Of a stretch of 64,000 bases of DNA, positions 1 to 12,663 are shown piece after piece (positions within the stretch are counted from its first letter, which is position 1; every line of letters begins with the position of its first letter). The stretch is from Onchocerca volvulus. Its lineage: Eukaryota; Nematoda; Chromadorea; Rhabditida; Onchocercidae. The stretch covers positions 1,265,272 through 1,329,271 of the forward strand of contig HG738140.1 of assembly GCA_000499405.2 (NCBI GenBank), read 5' to 3'. A program made the position numbers and the translations under genes. The notes below the pieces were generated by a model. The model was not told the DNA's origin. It made no database searches and saw only the letters and a list, made by a program, of their open reading frames with translations.

Positions 1-1722
1 TGAAATGTTGTATGGCAAGTAACAACGAACATCTACATTTTTATTTATATCAGATATTTTGTTTATATTCCTAATTTCTTGATTAATTCTGCTACTTAAT
101 TCTTTCCAATAATGACAATTAATTATGATAAGAGCGTTTCATTAAACTTTTCATTGCATTAGACTGATTATTATTATTTTCGCTATCATTATTAAATTCA
201 TTATCTTTATTATCTTACCATTATTTTATCACTATATCATTATTATTATTATCACTCCAACTACTATTTTTATTATTATTGTAATAACAATAACTTTATA
301 ATAATTATTATTGAATTTTTATCTATATGGAATATGAAATAACAATGTTTTGATGATGTTATATTTCGGAAATTACCAGCCGCTAGTTTGCAGAATACAT
401 ATTTGTTTGAAGAAATAAATATCTGTCACTATTGTTTTTCTTATCCTTTATCATTTATCATTTCACTACTGCTTTCATCAAAACTTTCGTCATTTATCAA
501 GTTTTGGCATTTTATCATTTACAATGTTACTACTATTTTCATCACTTTATCATTTATCATCTACTATTGCCACACTATGATCATTAATCAATCCTTCTAT
601 GATTATTTAATTTTCTGTTGTTGGGCTTGATTTTAAAAGCCAAGCAAGATATGATACACGAAGAGGCCAACAAAAGAAAGCTAATCAATCGGCCAAGGAG
701 AATAAAAATTTGGGAAAAAGCTAATTTAACAATGATGAGAACAAAAATGGATATTTTGATGAAATTTGAAAAAAAAAAAAAAAAAAGAAAAAACTGCTGA
801 TTTGAAAAAAGGAAAGGAAAGAAGAAAGTCGGACAAAAGAATTGTGATCATAGAAGAGAGCATTAGTAATGAGCTTTAAAAATTCATTTAAATTTTTTCT
901 GTTTCTTTGTTTAAAACTAGCTGTCATTGTTACTGTAATAGTATTGTTAAAAATGTTTGCAAAATTATTTTAAATAAATTGAATAAGATCAACAAAAAAA
1001 AAAAAAAAAACGAAAAAAGAACCATTCAATCGTCTTCGAAGTTGCTCCATTTTATGGCAATAACGTTGATCACAACTTGGCCGATATTCCTCTATTATCC
1101 AATTTTGATTATTAACCCACAAATGATATAAATATCTTATTAAGCTAGTATCTGTCTGAAAAAAAAAGTTTGTCTGTAATTTAAATTTGAAAAAAAATTA
1201 TCTGAAAAATTTTATTTATTTATTTCTTTTTGAAAAAAAAAAATCTGCCAAAAAACTAATTTATTTGAAGTGTAAATTTTTAAAAAAATTTTCTGAAAGA
1301 AAGTTTAGACTTTGAAAACAATATTTGAAAAATTATTATTTGTTTGAAAGGAAGTTTATTTTAAGTGTAAATTTTTAAGCCTAGTTAAAGACAAATCCGC
1401 CAAAAAAAGTTATCTGAAAGAAAGTTTGTCTGAAGTGTAAATTTAAAAAAAAAAAAAAAAAAAAGAAAAAAACATTTGAAAAAGTGTATTTGTGTAGAAA
1501 AAAAAAATGTTTATTTGATGTGTAGAATTTCAGAAAATTATCTGAAAAAGTTTGTCTGAAATGTAGACTTTAAAAAAATATTTGAAAAATGAGTATTTAT
1601 CCGGAAAAAGAGGCTTGAATGAAGTGTAAATTTTTTTAAAAACTTCTCGAACTTTAAATGATCGTTCACGTAAATTTATTTATTGCCAACAATCTACCGA
1701 TTTTTGTTCGTAACATAAAAAC
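1..1722. other. AT-rich intergenic flank with low-complexity tracts
   Basis: No supportable gene is seen here. Bases 150-300 are an ATT/TTA-rich tract and 430-600 carry repeated TTATCATTT-type words. From about 1150 to 1640 there is a degenerate repeat, listed separately. The stretch is the 3' flank of the RING-CH gene that follows on the minus strand. An overlapping AATAAATAAA polyadenylation-like signal on the minus strand lies at about 1676-1686. The short open frames (for example 388-630 and 907-1131) are low-complexity and look spurious. Confidence 0.6.
1150..1640. repeat. degenerate A-rich tandem repeat
   Basis: The words 'atctgaaa', 'gtttgtctgaa' and 'gtgtaaattt' recur six or seven times, separated by poly-A runs, at a spacing of about 60-80 bases. 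This suggests a decayed minisatellite. No coding potential is seen. The period is estimated by eye. Confidence 0.5.
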
Positions 1723-4700
1723 TCAAATCTGCTTTGTTCCGAATGAACAATAATGTCGAAAAATGAATATCCAAATTAGATGAAAAAATAAATAGCGGAA
1801 AAGAAAAACCCTTTCTTTCTCTTTTGTTTTCTAATCAGAAGTTTCCGGTCAAAGGTTATAATGCATCCAATATTAGGAAAAAGAATAATGCTATAGATAA
1901 TCCATTTTTCAAATATTTATATTTCATATATTTCCATCTTTAAATACTTCGTTTATTGTGAAATTTAATTCTCGATATTTTAGAAAAGTCAAAAATAATA
2001 GATGAAATGACTTGCCTTAACATGAGCAAATATGGCAACAAGAAAAGATACAAAGAATAAAAATACAGAAAAAAAAGTGGATGAATTCAATAAAGTTTCC
2101 CATTCGCTAATTTCTTTCGCGATTGTTTCACTGAAATTTGGTGCCTGCGAACATTAAACTTTAAGAAATTTAAGATAATAAAAATTTGGACAGGCTTATT
2201 TATTCCTGAAATAGAATACCATGTAGAGTTTTCTAATTATCGATTTTTTTGTTTGCAATATTTCTTGAAAAAAGAATTTCAACAAATTTATTTCGCTATT
2301 TTCATCTGACGGTTGAAAAATTTAAAGAATGAGAAGAAAAAAAAAATCAATTTATTGAAAAATTAAAGCGAAAAAAAGAAAAAGGAAAAACGAACGAAGT
2401 TCTTTCAATCGTATCGCTTCGTTTCAAATGCCTTTCAATGCAAAAGCAAATAAATGATGTGATTGCTGATAAGAGCATTATCACAGCAGCTATGATAAAT
2501 ATTATCAGATAACGTAAATCACGTCTTGAAATTGTTGGTAAACGTAAATTTTGCCACTGAAAATCTAGCTGTTTCATTTTTGATTTGTGATAAAGAATAG
2601 ATAACACAAGTGACATGTGACATACTGATATGGATATATTTTCTTTGCATCTCTTGGCTACATGTTTGAAATGAAGAAAAGTGACCAAGAGATTTAGTGG
2701 CCTAGGCTACTTTGTCTCTTTAATATTTCAATTTGATTAATGCTAATGAACTTACATCGACAATATGTCGTATACGATATTTATAAAGACAAAGTTCACA
2801 TATTGCTGGACGCTTTAATTTATGAGCACAAATTGTCAACCAGTGCTAAATAAAAGTTGTATGAATTTATTAGGTTTTTTTTGTTTTCAATCGATTCTAA
2901 AATAATTAATTAACTTCAGAATAGAAATAATTATTTTAAATTGCGATTAAAAAATTTTTTTTTCAGTGATTGGAAATAAAATGATGAGTATACATTTCAA
3001 TATTATTTTAGAAAAATTATACAAATTTTTAATGGAATTTTTGAAATTTTAAATAATTTAATAAAAATTTACTAGAAGGCATGATATATGAACGTATTTC
3101 AATGAACCAGTACAACGACATGGAGAAATAAGCGGATCCGCAGAACTACCAAAACTATGACATATTCGACAAAATTTCTCGATTACTGTTTCATTCGGTG
3201 AAAATGTGCTACAATCCGTTACTGTAAGTGAATGTACTGTACTCGAAGTGTATACTGTGCCCTGAAACATATGAATAATTTTACTGAATTAAAATCAAAA
3301 GTATTGTAAAAATTTTACTGATAGTTTTGAAAAAAAAAAAATGCAAAAAAAAGGAAATTTTATTGACGAAACAAAAATGAATCGATTGATTCATCAATTT
3401 ACATTTATTCAATAAATTTATAGAAATTTCACAAGCATTTGCTATAATATAGTACTAATCATTTATGATTTTTAATTCTGATAATAAAAAATTGCAGATC
3501 AATTGATACGGTGAAATTAAAAGTACTAAAAAAGTAAGAATCGATTAATTCATTAATTTCTATATATATCCCATAAATTTCACGAAAATTTCACAAACAT
3601 TTACTAAAATACAACAAAGCATACATTGATCAGTTGTAAAATTGCAACTTCTACTGATAAGAAATTGTAAATCAATTGATAAATTAATTTTCAATTAATC
3701 AGAAATTGTCATGATTCCTCCTTAAATTTTCCATCATCATATATAATATTTTGAGCAATCTTCTGATTAAAATTTCATGCCAAACCTGATCAGCAACTTT
3801 TGAGCAGGTAGTACCATTAACAAAGGAATTTTCTGTGCATGTTTCACAAAATGCTCCAATATTCGAGAAATGACTCGATTGGTTGGATCGTATTTCTTTA
3901 TTCGATACTTTTGGATCCAATGTTGTAATATACAACGCATAATGACAATTATCACTAAATCTTCGATCATTACGGTAATATTTTCTTGTTAAATCTGAAA
4001 AATTGTATTTAAAATAATTGCCGAAAAAAATAATTTAGATGTAAAATCTTTTAAAATAATTTAGATGCAAAATTTTTTAAAATAATTTAGATGTAAAATC
4101 CAAAATGAAGTCAACTGAAATTGTCAAGAAATAATCTGACAATGAATTTTGATCACTGTAGCTGCACTATATATCTATTCTTTAAAAAAACCGATTAAAA
4201 AAAAATGGAAATTTATAATTACTGTAGTCCGTTATCCTAAGTTAAAGTTTGTCATCAAAAATGTGCAAATAATGAATTCATGAAATTTTGAAATTGCAAA
4301 AATTTTTACATTTTTTTTTTTTGCAAACTTATTAATTATTTATTCTTTAGTTGATATATATAATAATTTTTCTCAAAATTAATCAGACATTTGATTTTTG
4401 AAAAAATGGAAAATCTTCTATAGCAATTTTTTTTTTCAATTTTTCATAATTATGTCAAAAGAATTGTTTGTAAGCTATTCTGATTATGGATTCCTTTATA
4501 GAAATTTCGACGATATAAAATCATTGAAATCGTTGAGGAAAAAAAAATTTTTTGCTATTTTTTTATTTATAAATTATTTGCTATTCCAAAGTCAAGATTG
4601 ATGATTTTTGGGATTTTTAACGAAAGGAAACAGATGTTAATATCGGTCGTTTTTTTTTTTTTTTTTTTTCCTAGCAACTCTTATCTCTTCTTACCGTGAT

Positions 4701-7700
4701 ATTGCTATCATTTATCATTAAAATTTTAAAGCCTGAATTTTTTCAAAGCACTCATTTTTTCATTGTCTGCTAAAATAATGAGTGCAAAAATTTTTTACTT
4801 ACCTTTTCTTGAAATGTCAATTTGCACTTATAGGAAAAACTCTCTAAGTTTAAGGGATCAGTGAAGTTTCAGACAATCTTTGATCATTTATTATCCCAAT
4901 TGCAATTTGCAATATTAACAAATTGAATTTGATAATTAATCAATTCATATATCTATTACAAACTGAGAAAAGATCAACAGGAAGATAAAATTCAAAAAAA
5001 AAAAAAAAAAAATTATTTAAAAATTCAAATTTTTGCACGAAGAATAGATTTCGATAATTTAAAGCGACAAGTTGATAAATGATAAGGGCATTTATGTTGT
5101 CCCAGTTAAGTATATTTATCACCTGTACATCGTCTTACTTAAAAAACTGTTCAAAGGTTTTAAAGGATATTGTCCAAGAATTTTAAAGTTTATAATTCTT
5201 ATTTCTTAAATTAATTCCAAATAACGGGCATAAATGGATTTAAGTAAGTCAAAAATAAATAGAACTTCAGCAAGAACTTGTTCTTGAGAAATTAAATTTT
5301 AATTTTAATTTTTTTTCTTTTGAAGTTGTCATTTTAAGCCAAAAATATTGAAAACAGAAAAGGCTAATTGAGTAATTAGTGTACAAATTACAAAATTATT
5401 TGAAAAAGTGTTATTACATTACTCTTTGACATTTTATGACTTTTTGTTCCAAAAAAAAAAAAAAAAAAGCTAAAAAAATAATTTACTGAAAAAAAAAAAG
5501 ATACAAAATTCATAAGTACAAAAAGTTTCAGATAGTTTATTGCTTTTTTTTTTTTTTGATACAGATTAAGTTCCCGAAAAAATTAATTACCGAAAAATTG
5601 TTCTCTTACCTCTGAAATTTTCATTGCTTTTACTAGTTTCACCCAATTCATGTAGATCAGAGAGCATACCAGAGATCTGAACCTTAATCAAATTTTTAGT
5701 AAATAACAAAAAGATTCAGAAATCATTTAAAATAAATTTTAGTAAAGTAAACTATGCATAATATTTTAAAATAAATGATCTTATAAATATCCATCGCCCA
5801 AACGATCTTCATTCAATTTATTTCATTTTTTATCCGTCAATTTGAATGAAATTTGATTGAAAAAATCCGAAATTTTTGAAATTTTAAAACGCATCGATCG
5901 AATTTTTAACAAAAAAGTTTGTTCAAAACAAAAAAATTTCTATAAAGATATATACCTTGCGTATCACGTAACGAGGTTGAAACTGTCCTGATTGTATTGA
6001 ATAATCAGATTTTGAAGCAGTAGGTTGCTAAATTTGATTAAAAAAAAAAAAAAATTGATAAGAGATTTCATTTTTTGATTTAAACAAAATTCAATGAAAA
6101 AAATAGGAAACTTCTGAAATTTTAAAATATGTCGATTCAATTTTTAACAAAAAAGAAAAACTTTTCAAAGCAAAAAATTCTCTAAAGACATACCTTGCAT
6201 TTCATACAACGAGGTTGAAAATGCCGTGATGATATTGCATAATCAGAATTTGAAGCAGTAGGTTGCTAAATTTAAAAATTTTGAAAAAAAAAATGAAAAA
6301 CTATCATTCAAACTCATTCTAAAGAAATAATTTAACCAACTAATGCTCTCATTTTGGTGAAATAAAACTAAATAATAAATCTACACAATAGTTTATATTT
6401 AAGAAAAAATTTCTCTGAAAAAAAAAAAAACTTTTTTAAAAAGTTAATTTTAGAAACGAAAATAAAAAGCAAGCAAAAGCTTTTTTCTTCTCATCAATGA
6501 TTTAGCAAGTGGGAATATAATTTTTTCCATATAGATTAAGTTTATTAAATTTTTATAAAATTTAATTAAATTGCGAGAATTTGAAGTTTTTATTTCGATA
6601 GGAAAATTAAATTTAAAAGCATTTATTAAATTCTTAGTTTTATTTTATGAAAATTATTTCCCATTTTTTGTTATTATAACTATTCGTTTCAATTTTTATT
6701 TATTTATGAAAACTATGCCATTTATCATTACTATAAAATTTTATTTTTATTCCTTCAACTTTGACCTCTCAGCCCTTCATTTTCTTTAAAATATATTCAA
6801 AAATATGTTATTTTTCGGACAAATTTTTGTATATCTATTATTATTTTAGCAATTTATCAACCAATTATAAAGAATTCGTTAAACGAAGCATCAAATAATA
6901 AAAAGCTAATATTTTTGAAAAAGTAATCATATAAATTGCTTTTTTGAAATTTCATCGCTCATATATTTCACTTTTTTTTTTCTTTAAAAATGAAATTCTA
7001 TTAGTACTGAATAACTTTTATCAAATTTAAAATTTTATTAGTCAAGAACTGATAATATCACAAAAGTTAAGGATTGGTAATAACATTTAATTCGTTCGAA
7101 CTGATTACACTTTTTTCTTAAATTTCAAATTATATTAAACTTTGACTCAAACTTTCAGATTGCAAAAGATCTGTTAATCTTTATCTTTTTTCTTTTCATC
7201 TTATTTTACATTCCATAAAAAAGTTTTCTAGAATAGGAGCAGGAAAAAAATTGAACATTAATCAATTTTTTTATAATTAATGATTAGAAATACAGGAAAG
7301 GATGTAGCGAGAGATAAATCATAATCTTCGTGCAAGGTGCAGCTGCACTTTTGCAAGAATGAAATTTAATAATTATATTGAAACCAAAATTAATCATCAT
7401 AATTTACAGCTTGAAAACTACGCTGAAAAGTTATTAGTAAAAAGGAAAATTCAGAATTCAAAATTAATTTAGGTCACAATAGTTTTAAACCAAAAAATTA
7501 AATCACTTTTTTAAAATCTTTTATAGTTTAAAATTTTCAAAATCCAAAAAAAATTTACTTTTTACTTTTTTTTAAAGTTTAAAACATAAAAGCTTACTTT
7601 TTTTCCTTTCGTTTAATATAGTTTAAAACTGAAATTGGAATTGATTTTGAATTCTAAATTTTTTTTTGCTGATAGCTCTTTTGCTTAATTTTCAGTTAAA

Positions 7701-8362
7701 AAATTATGAAATTATTTGATTCCCTAGAGTAAGAAAAAAAGCCTGGAATAATTCAATTTATCGGTCAAAAATGATCATTGCACTCAAGAATCGCATAAAA
7801 GTTAATAAAAAAAAAAAAACTACTATCATTTCAAAAGTTTTAGCTTAAATGAAAAATCAATTCCGAGCGGATATTTCGTTCTTGGTTTTGTTTTTTTTTC
7901 AATGATAAACGTATTTTTAAAAATCATTTTATTATTTCAATCACAAAATTTCTTTCAATAAAGAAATTGTTGAATTCAATTTTAGCTCAAAACAATTTAG
8001 TTTGCTTTTAATTTGGATAGCTAATTGATAATATTTGAAACATATGTTAAGGGTTGATTTCTGACATTGATTTATCTATTTGACAGAAAAGTGGAGAATA
8101 ATCAACAACAAACACATTATTGACATGTAATGTAATTAATGATACTACTGATTTGTGATATAATTTATCATACTAATGATTTATGATATGATTTTATGAA
8201 ACTACTCATTTGTGATATAATTTATGATATTATTGATTTTTGATATAATTAGAATTTATGATAATAATAAGTTCGGAAATAATTACCTTTTTTGCATGAA
8301 GAAATCTTGCACATTCTGATGCATCATCATGCATTGTTTCGTTTCCAATCAAATGATTATTT
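1723..8362 (-). CDS. MARCH-type RING-CH membrane E3 ubiquitin ligase (5' end not found)
   Basis: Ten exons join in phase (minus strand): 8362-8287, 6265-6194, 6027-5956, 5676-5610, 3994-3786, 3261-3073, 2845-2756, 2556-2392, 2144-2016, 1830-1723. The exon pair 3261-3073 and 2845-2756 encodes a C4HC3 RING-CH finger: FCRICHSFG, then [19 protein letters not shown] and ICELC. Membrane MARCH ligases use this finger to recruit E2 enzymes and ubiquitinate membrane cargo. Two hydrophobic segments follow ([14 protein letters not shown] in 2556-2392 and [17 protein letters not shown] in 2144-2016), as in MARCH2/3-like proteins. A third hydrophobic stretch may lie in the last exon. Oddities: the intron after 2016 would use a GC donor (AAG/GCAAGT), the donor at 2391 is weak, and two neighbouring 72-nt exons are duplicates. 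Exon 8362-8287 starts in phase 2, so an upstream exon is missing; 11926-11960 is a phase-compatible candidate. The RING-CH call is firm; the outer exons are less so. Confidence 0.8.
3379..3690. repeat. diverged direct duplication in an intron
   Basis: The block starting 'atgaatcgattgattcatc' at 3379 is echoed at about 3537. Both are followed by 'ataaatttat/c', 'gaaatttcaca', 'gcatttgct/acatttact' and a 'ttgcaga/taaattg' stretch. It is an intronic duplication of about 160 bp inside the RING-CH gene and non-coding. Confidence 0.45.
4029..4102. repeat. three-copy short tandem repeat
   Basis: Three direct copies of 'aataatttagatg(t/c)aaaat' occur with a period of about 26 bases, in an intron of the RING-CH gene. 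Confidence 0.7.
5956..6265 (-). repeat. tandem duplicated exon of the RING-CH gene
   Basis: Exons 6265-6194 and 6027-5956 are each 72 nt (24 codons, phase 0 to 0), lie 238 bases apart and encode the related peptides [11 protein letters not shown]...FQPR and [11 protein letters not shown]...FQPR. The similarity extends into the flanking intron (shared 'gaaattttaaaa', 'atttttaacaaaaaag' and 'cttgc' donor context), so the duplicated unit is about 238 bp. Both copies keep GT-AG sites and open frames. They could be included together, skipped, or used alternatively without shifting the frame. Confidence 0.8.
8120..8275. repeat. degenerate short tandem repeat
   Basis: The words 'gatttgtgatataatttat' and 'gatttatgatatgatttta' alternate four or five times in this stretch next to the 5'-most assigned exon of the RING-CH gene. 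It is non-coding. Confidence 0.5.
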
Positions 8363-9667
8363 CTAAGGTACAAACTAAAATTTATTAAAATTACGAAGAA
8401 TGAATGAATGATTCAAAGATTGGAAAAGTAACATGAAAAAGATTTTAATGATAAGAAACCCGGTTTAGTGATATGTATTGAGGCTTGTTATTAAATAGAA
8501 AGCAAAAATTTTTAGTTGTTCCGTAAATTTCGCAAAAAAGTTAAATGAAAACTAATCAATATTCCATATTTAATCATAATCATAAAATATTTAGTTATGG
8601 AATTGACATGAGTTATACAAATATAATTCAAATAGCAAAATTCACCAAAATCATCAAGTTTGTACTTTGTCAAATAATAAGTTTGTTAAGCATGTTTATG
8701 TACATGAAATTACTATTATCCACTTGTCTAAGCTAGCATTAAAATTCTATCTGTCTAAAATAACAATCAATAATGTTTAAAAAAAAAAAAGTTAAAGAAT
8801 TAAAATATCTAAAATAAGTACATTTTAGAGCGAAAAAAAAGCAATCATCATCTTTAAATGATGAAGAAAAAAAAAAAAATGAGATCGAAGTGTTTAATAT
8901 TAATCTCGAGAAAATTTTCAGGCAAATCCTAAGTGTTTTCTTCGTTTTTTTCTTCCCTTTTTTTTTTTTTTTTTTTTGAGTAAATCATTACAAAAATATA
9001 AAAAAAAAGAAGGAAATGAATTAGTAAAAAAAAGTACAAGTAAACATCTTATAAGAATACATACTACAATGACTTTCTTTATTTTTCTTGTTCTGTCAAA
9101 TTGACAAAATGATATTTAAACGAAATTGAAAAATGAATGAAAGAAATGAACGGTTGATTTTTGTTGTTTAGAAAAGGAGAATGAAAAAAAGTGGATAAAA
9201 GCAAGGGCAAGCAAATAGGGCGATCGAATAGAGACGACCCTCGTTTTATACTTTCAAACTTTTGTTTTTTTTTCCTTTTTTTTTTTTTCATTTCAAAAAT
9301 TAAAGCTTGATGAAATGAAGTCAATCGTATAAAAAATATATATGTTTGTATATACATTTTATCGTATCAAGCAAAAAAAAAAAAAATTATTGAAATTATA
9401 AAATTAGAATAAATATGAAGTGGCGACTACTACTACTACTATTACTTCGCTCTTCAAAGCTTATTTAATGGCCTCGAAATAATTATGGCTAAGCCTTGGC
9501 TTATTTTAGCTCTCTTATCCTATCAATCTGTCAATATGCCTCATATAAATATATATATATATATTTATATATATAGTCTGAAGTTTGCTTTGTATCTCAA
9601 TAATATTATTAGAAATTGTGAAATGTTAAAAAAGTCATTAATTTAATTGGTCGTTTGGAAAGATTGA

Positions 9668-9992
9668 ATTTCGTCTACAATAAATAGTAGTTTAGGACAA
9701 ATAATTTCGCTTACAATAAATAATTAGGACAAATAATTTCATCTATAATAAATAGAAAATTCAAGATAATAGTTTTCGCTTACAATAAGTAATTTATGAT
9801 AGCAATTTCGCCTGCAATAAATTTATTCAAGATAATTATTTCGCTAACAACAAACCGTTCAAAATAATAATTTCGCCTACAATAAATAGTTTGAGGAATT
9901 TTGCTAACAACAAATAATTCAGGATAAAAGTTTCGTTTACAATAAACTTTCAGGACAACAAAAATTTCACTCACAACGAATAATTCAAGAAG
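9668..9992. repeat. minisatellite, about 35-bp unit, 9-10 copies
   Basis: The unit resembles 'tttcgcctacaataaata' followed by 'attcaggacaataa' and repeats with drift in length (about 30-38 bases) across 325 bases. The minus-strand open frame across 9780-9974 shows a matching peptide period (FVVSEI, KVYCKRN-like). That periodicity comes from the DNA repeat and is not evidence of a protein. Confidence 0.75.
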
Positions 9993-12430
9993 AGGAAGTT
10001 AACTTTAATTACTTCCGATAAAGATTAAATTAAGCTTCCAAGATGAATGTCAATAGAAAAAGATAGGTTTTAGAAAATGAATTTTCATATTTTCAAAAAG
10101 TGTAATAAGGAAATAAATATAATGAGGAAATTTAAGCATTCATGATGATGTAGTTCTTTCAAGGAACTAAAATATTTTTGTTTAATCAATTCGAAATTGT
10201 TTGTCTCATTTCTGTTTTTAATTTGACTACTTATTCTGAGTTTAGATTCCTTATTTTAACTCTGAAATATTGATTTTTTTTAAATTGTTGCTCTTCAATC
10301 TCTTTAAAACAAGTAATATTCTATATGCCATTTGTTATATTTACATCTGCTATGTGTTTTCATCGAGATTTAACATATTTTTCGTCAAAAATAATTGATG
10401 CGATAAAAATTTGAAATTTTAAGTATTTTACTTCATCTCTCTATACTGTGAATTTGAAACATATGACAAATTAAGCTTAATTTCATGAAATTTTTAAAAA
10501 TTTTTTCTTATTTTTTAAGTAGATAATATTATAATAATTTTTATGCACTATTTACATTCGCTGAATACTTTTAAAAAAATCTACTCACGCAAAATTAAAT
10601 CTAAAAACTTTATCTGATTGTGAAAGAGTTTGAAATAAAATAAATATTATCAGTACATTGTGTTAGAAGTTTCAAATTTTTTCGAAAAATCTATGAATGT
10701 TGCAGGAAAACTCTTGAAAATTACAGAAAAAATCTTAAATTTTGAATGAAGCGATTTCAAATTTTTTTTTTTTTTAAATAAAGGATTGAAGAACAAGCAA
10801 AACAAGAAAGTTGGGAAGTCAACAATATTTTGCTGTCTTTTCTTCAAAATTAAACTTTCCATATTAAAAGAAATATATTATTCAAAAATAAATTATTAAT
10901 TAAAAGTATATTTTCCTTCTCTTCATATTTTCGATATTTTAATAATTTATGGATTATTAAATTATTAAAAATACAAGGCAATAAAATCATATTGACTTCT
11001 TTCATTTTTTATTTTGCTCAAACTTCTAAAAATTCTGCTTTGTTTAAAATTCTTTAGAACTCTTAAAAATTAAATTCCTTTTTTTTTTCTTGTCTTTCAC
11101 CTTTCATTTTTGAATTTATAAATATGCACAAAGAGGACTGAATACAAATAAAATGATCAAAGATCAATGATCTTTAGCACTATTTCCTCAAATAATTTTG
11201 ATTTAGGTAAAAAAAAAAAGAAAAAAATTACTTGGCTTGCTTGATTATGTGGAATGAAGAAGATGTAGCAAAAAAAGCAAGCAAGCGAAAAAAAAAAACC
11301 AAAAGTTGGAAACTCTGGAGGATTGGGCATATTTTTTCGTTTGAAAAAATTGTTGTGGCCTGGAGAAAAAAAATTAATCATTCACGGTCTTGAAACTGAT
11401 GTTTTAGGATCATACTTCGACATTTAGAGCCTAACAATCAAAATTGTTGTCCAGAGTGAAGATCATCAATAACGATGAGTTATTTCTTAAAAAAAAAAGA
11501 AAGGAAAAAAAAAAGTTCAATGATAAAATCTACAAAGTTTGTAAATAACAAACTAGTGAACATATTTTTATGTTATACAGAGATAATTACGATGTTATTA
11601 GCGATTTTTTTTCATGCGAAATATGGGAAAAAAATTTTTCAGAATTATAGAGATATTTTTAGAGAATCGTTACTGATAATTACTGATAGTCGATAATGAT
11701 AGTGATAACCACATTGATAATCTATAATCATTGATTAAATTTACATTTCTTTTATTTTTTTTTTATTTTTTTGAACAAAAACAAAAGTAGTGGTACTTTT
11801 CAAAATAAATAAATATCAAATAAATAGCTTACAAATCATAACATCCAAGCAAACAGAATAGTTTTATCATCGATTTAGTACAAGCCAAGCTGTTCAAAGT
11901 ATATGTAAATTTAATTAATTCTTACCTGTTGAAAAGAGTTTGAAACAGCAAGTATTTTATCTAAATTTGCTTCAGTTTAGCTTTATAAACTTGAATTTGC
12001 GCTTAAATTAATCCAAATTCACGAAAATCTCGAAGCTATTAGAATCTCAAATCTGAAGTCATCATTTAATTCAGGTTGTTTCACATGGAAATTTAGGATC
12101 CAATTCATATTTCATTTGGAATTTAACCAATATTTCATGTTGATTTAAACTGCATCCATCTATCATAAAAATCGCTTTTTTTTAGAAACATTTTTTTTTT
12201 TTTTGATTTCAAAAATCTGAATTATACTATGAATACATTTTATAATAGATGCAATATCGTAATACTGGGAAGATATGTAATGATCAGGTGGGAATTATAT
12301 TGTTGCAGAAAAACGAAAATTTAATTACCGAAAAATAATTCTACGATTGAACAAATTTTTATGAAAAAAAAAGTGTATAAATGTTTATTGTTCTTCTTGA
12401 CACAATATTTCAAGCTCTTCACTGACTGAT

Positions 12431-12663
12431 TTGAATTTTGGCACAACGTTGCATTCGAATAAGTGCATGTTTTTACAATAGTAAAAATCAATCTCAATTC
12501 AACCAGGCTGCAAGTCAAATTACAAACTATCAAATTTTTTCCCCAAAATTAGAAACGTGCGTTTTCTCTTTTCTTTCTTTTTCACTTAACCAGACTGAGC
12601 CACAGCAACACGTATATACAAAAATATGCACGTATTCGAATGTAACGTTGTGTCAAAATTTTA
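12431..12663. repeat. imperfect inverted repeat, 45-50-bp arms
   Basis: The left arm, about 12433-12480 ('gaattttggcacaacgttgc', then 'attcgaataagtgcatg'), is the reverse complement, with about 85% identity by eye, of the right arm at about 12615-12661 ('catgtttttac'-like, then 'cgtattcgaatgtaacgttg' and 'tgtcaaaatt'). Weaker pairing seems to continue outward. The spacer is about 135 bases. It could be a foldback or MITE-like element; no target-site duplication was established. Confidence 0.55.

Noticed and set aside
9079..9357. 92-codon minus-strand frame
   Set aside because: Driven by poly-T/poly-A and AT-rich sequence; no motif.
9780..9974. 64-codon minus-strand frame with repeated FVVSEI-like peptides
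   Set aside because: The periodicity is explained by the underlying DNA minisatellite; no ATG and no splice support.
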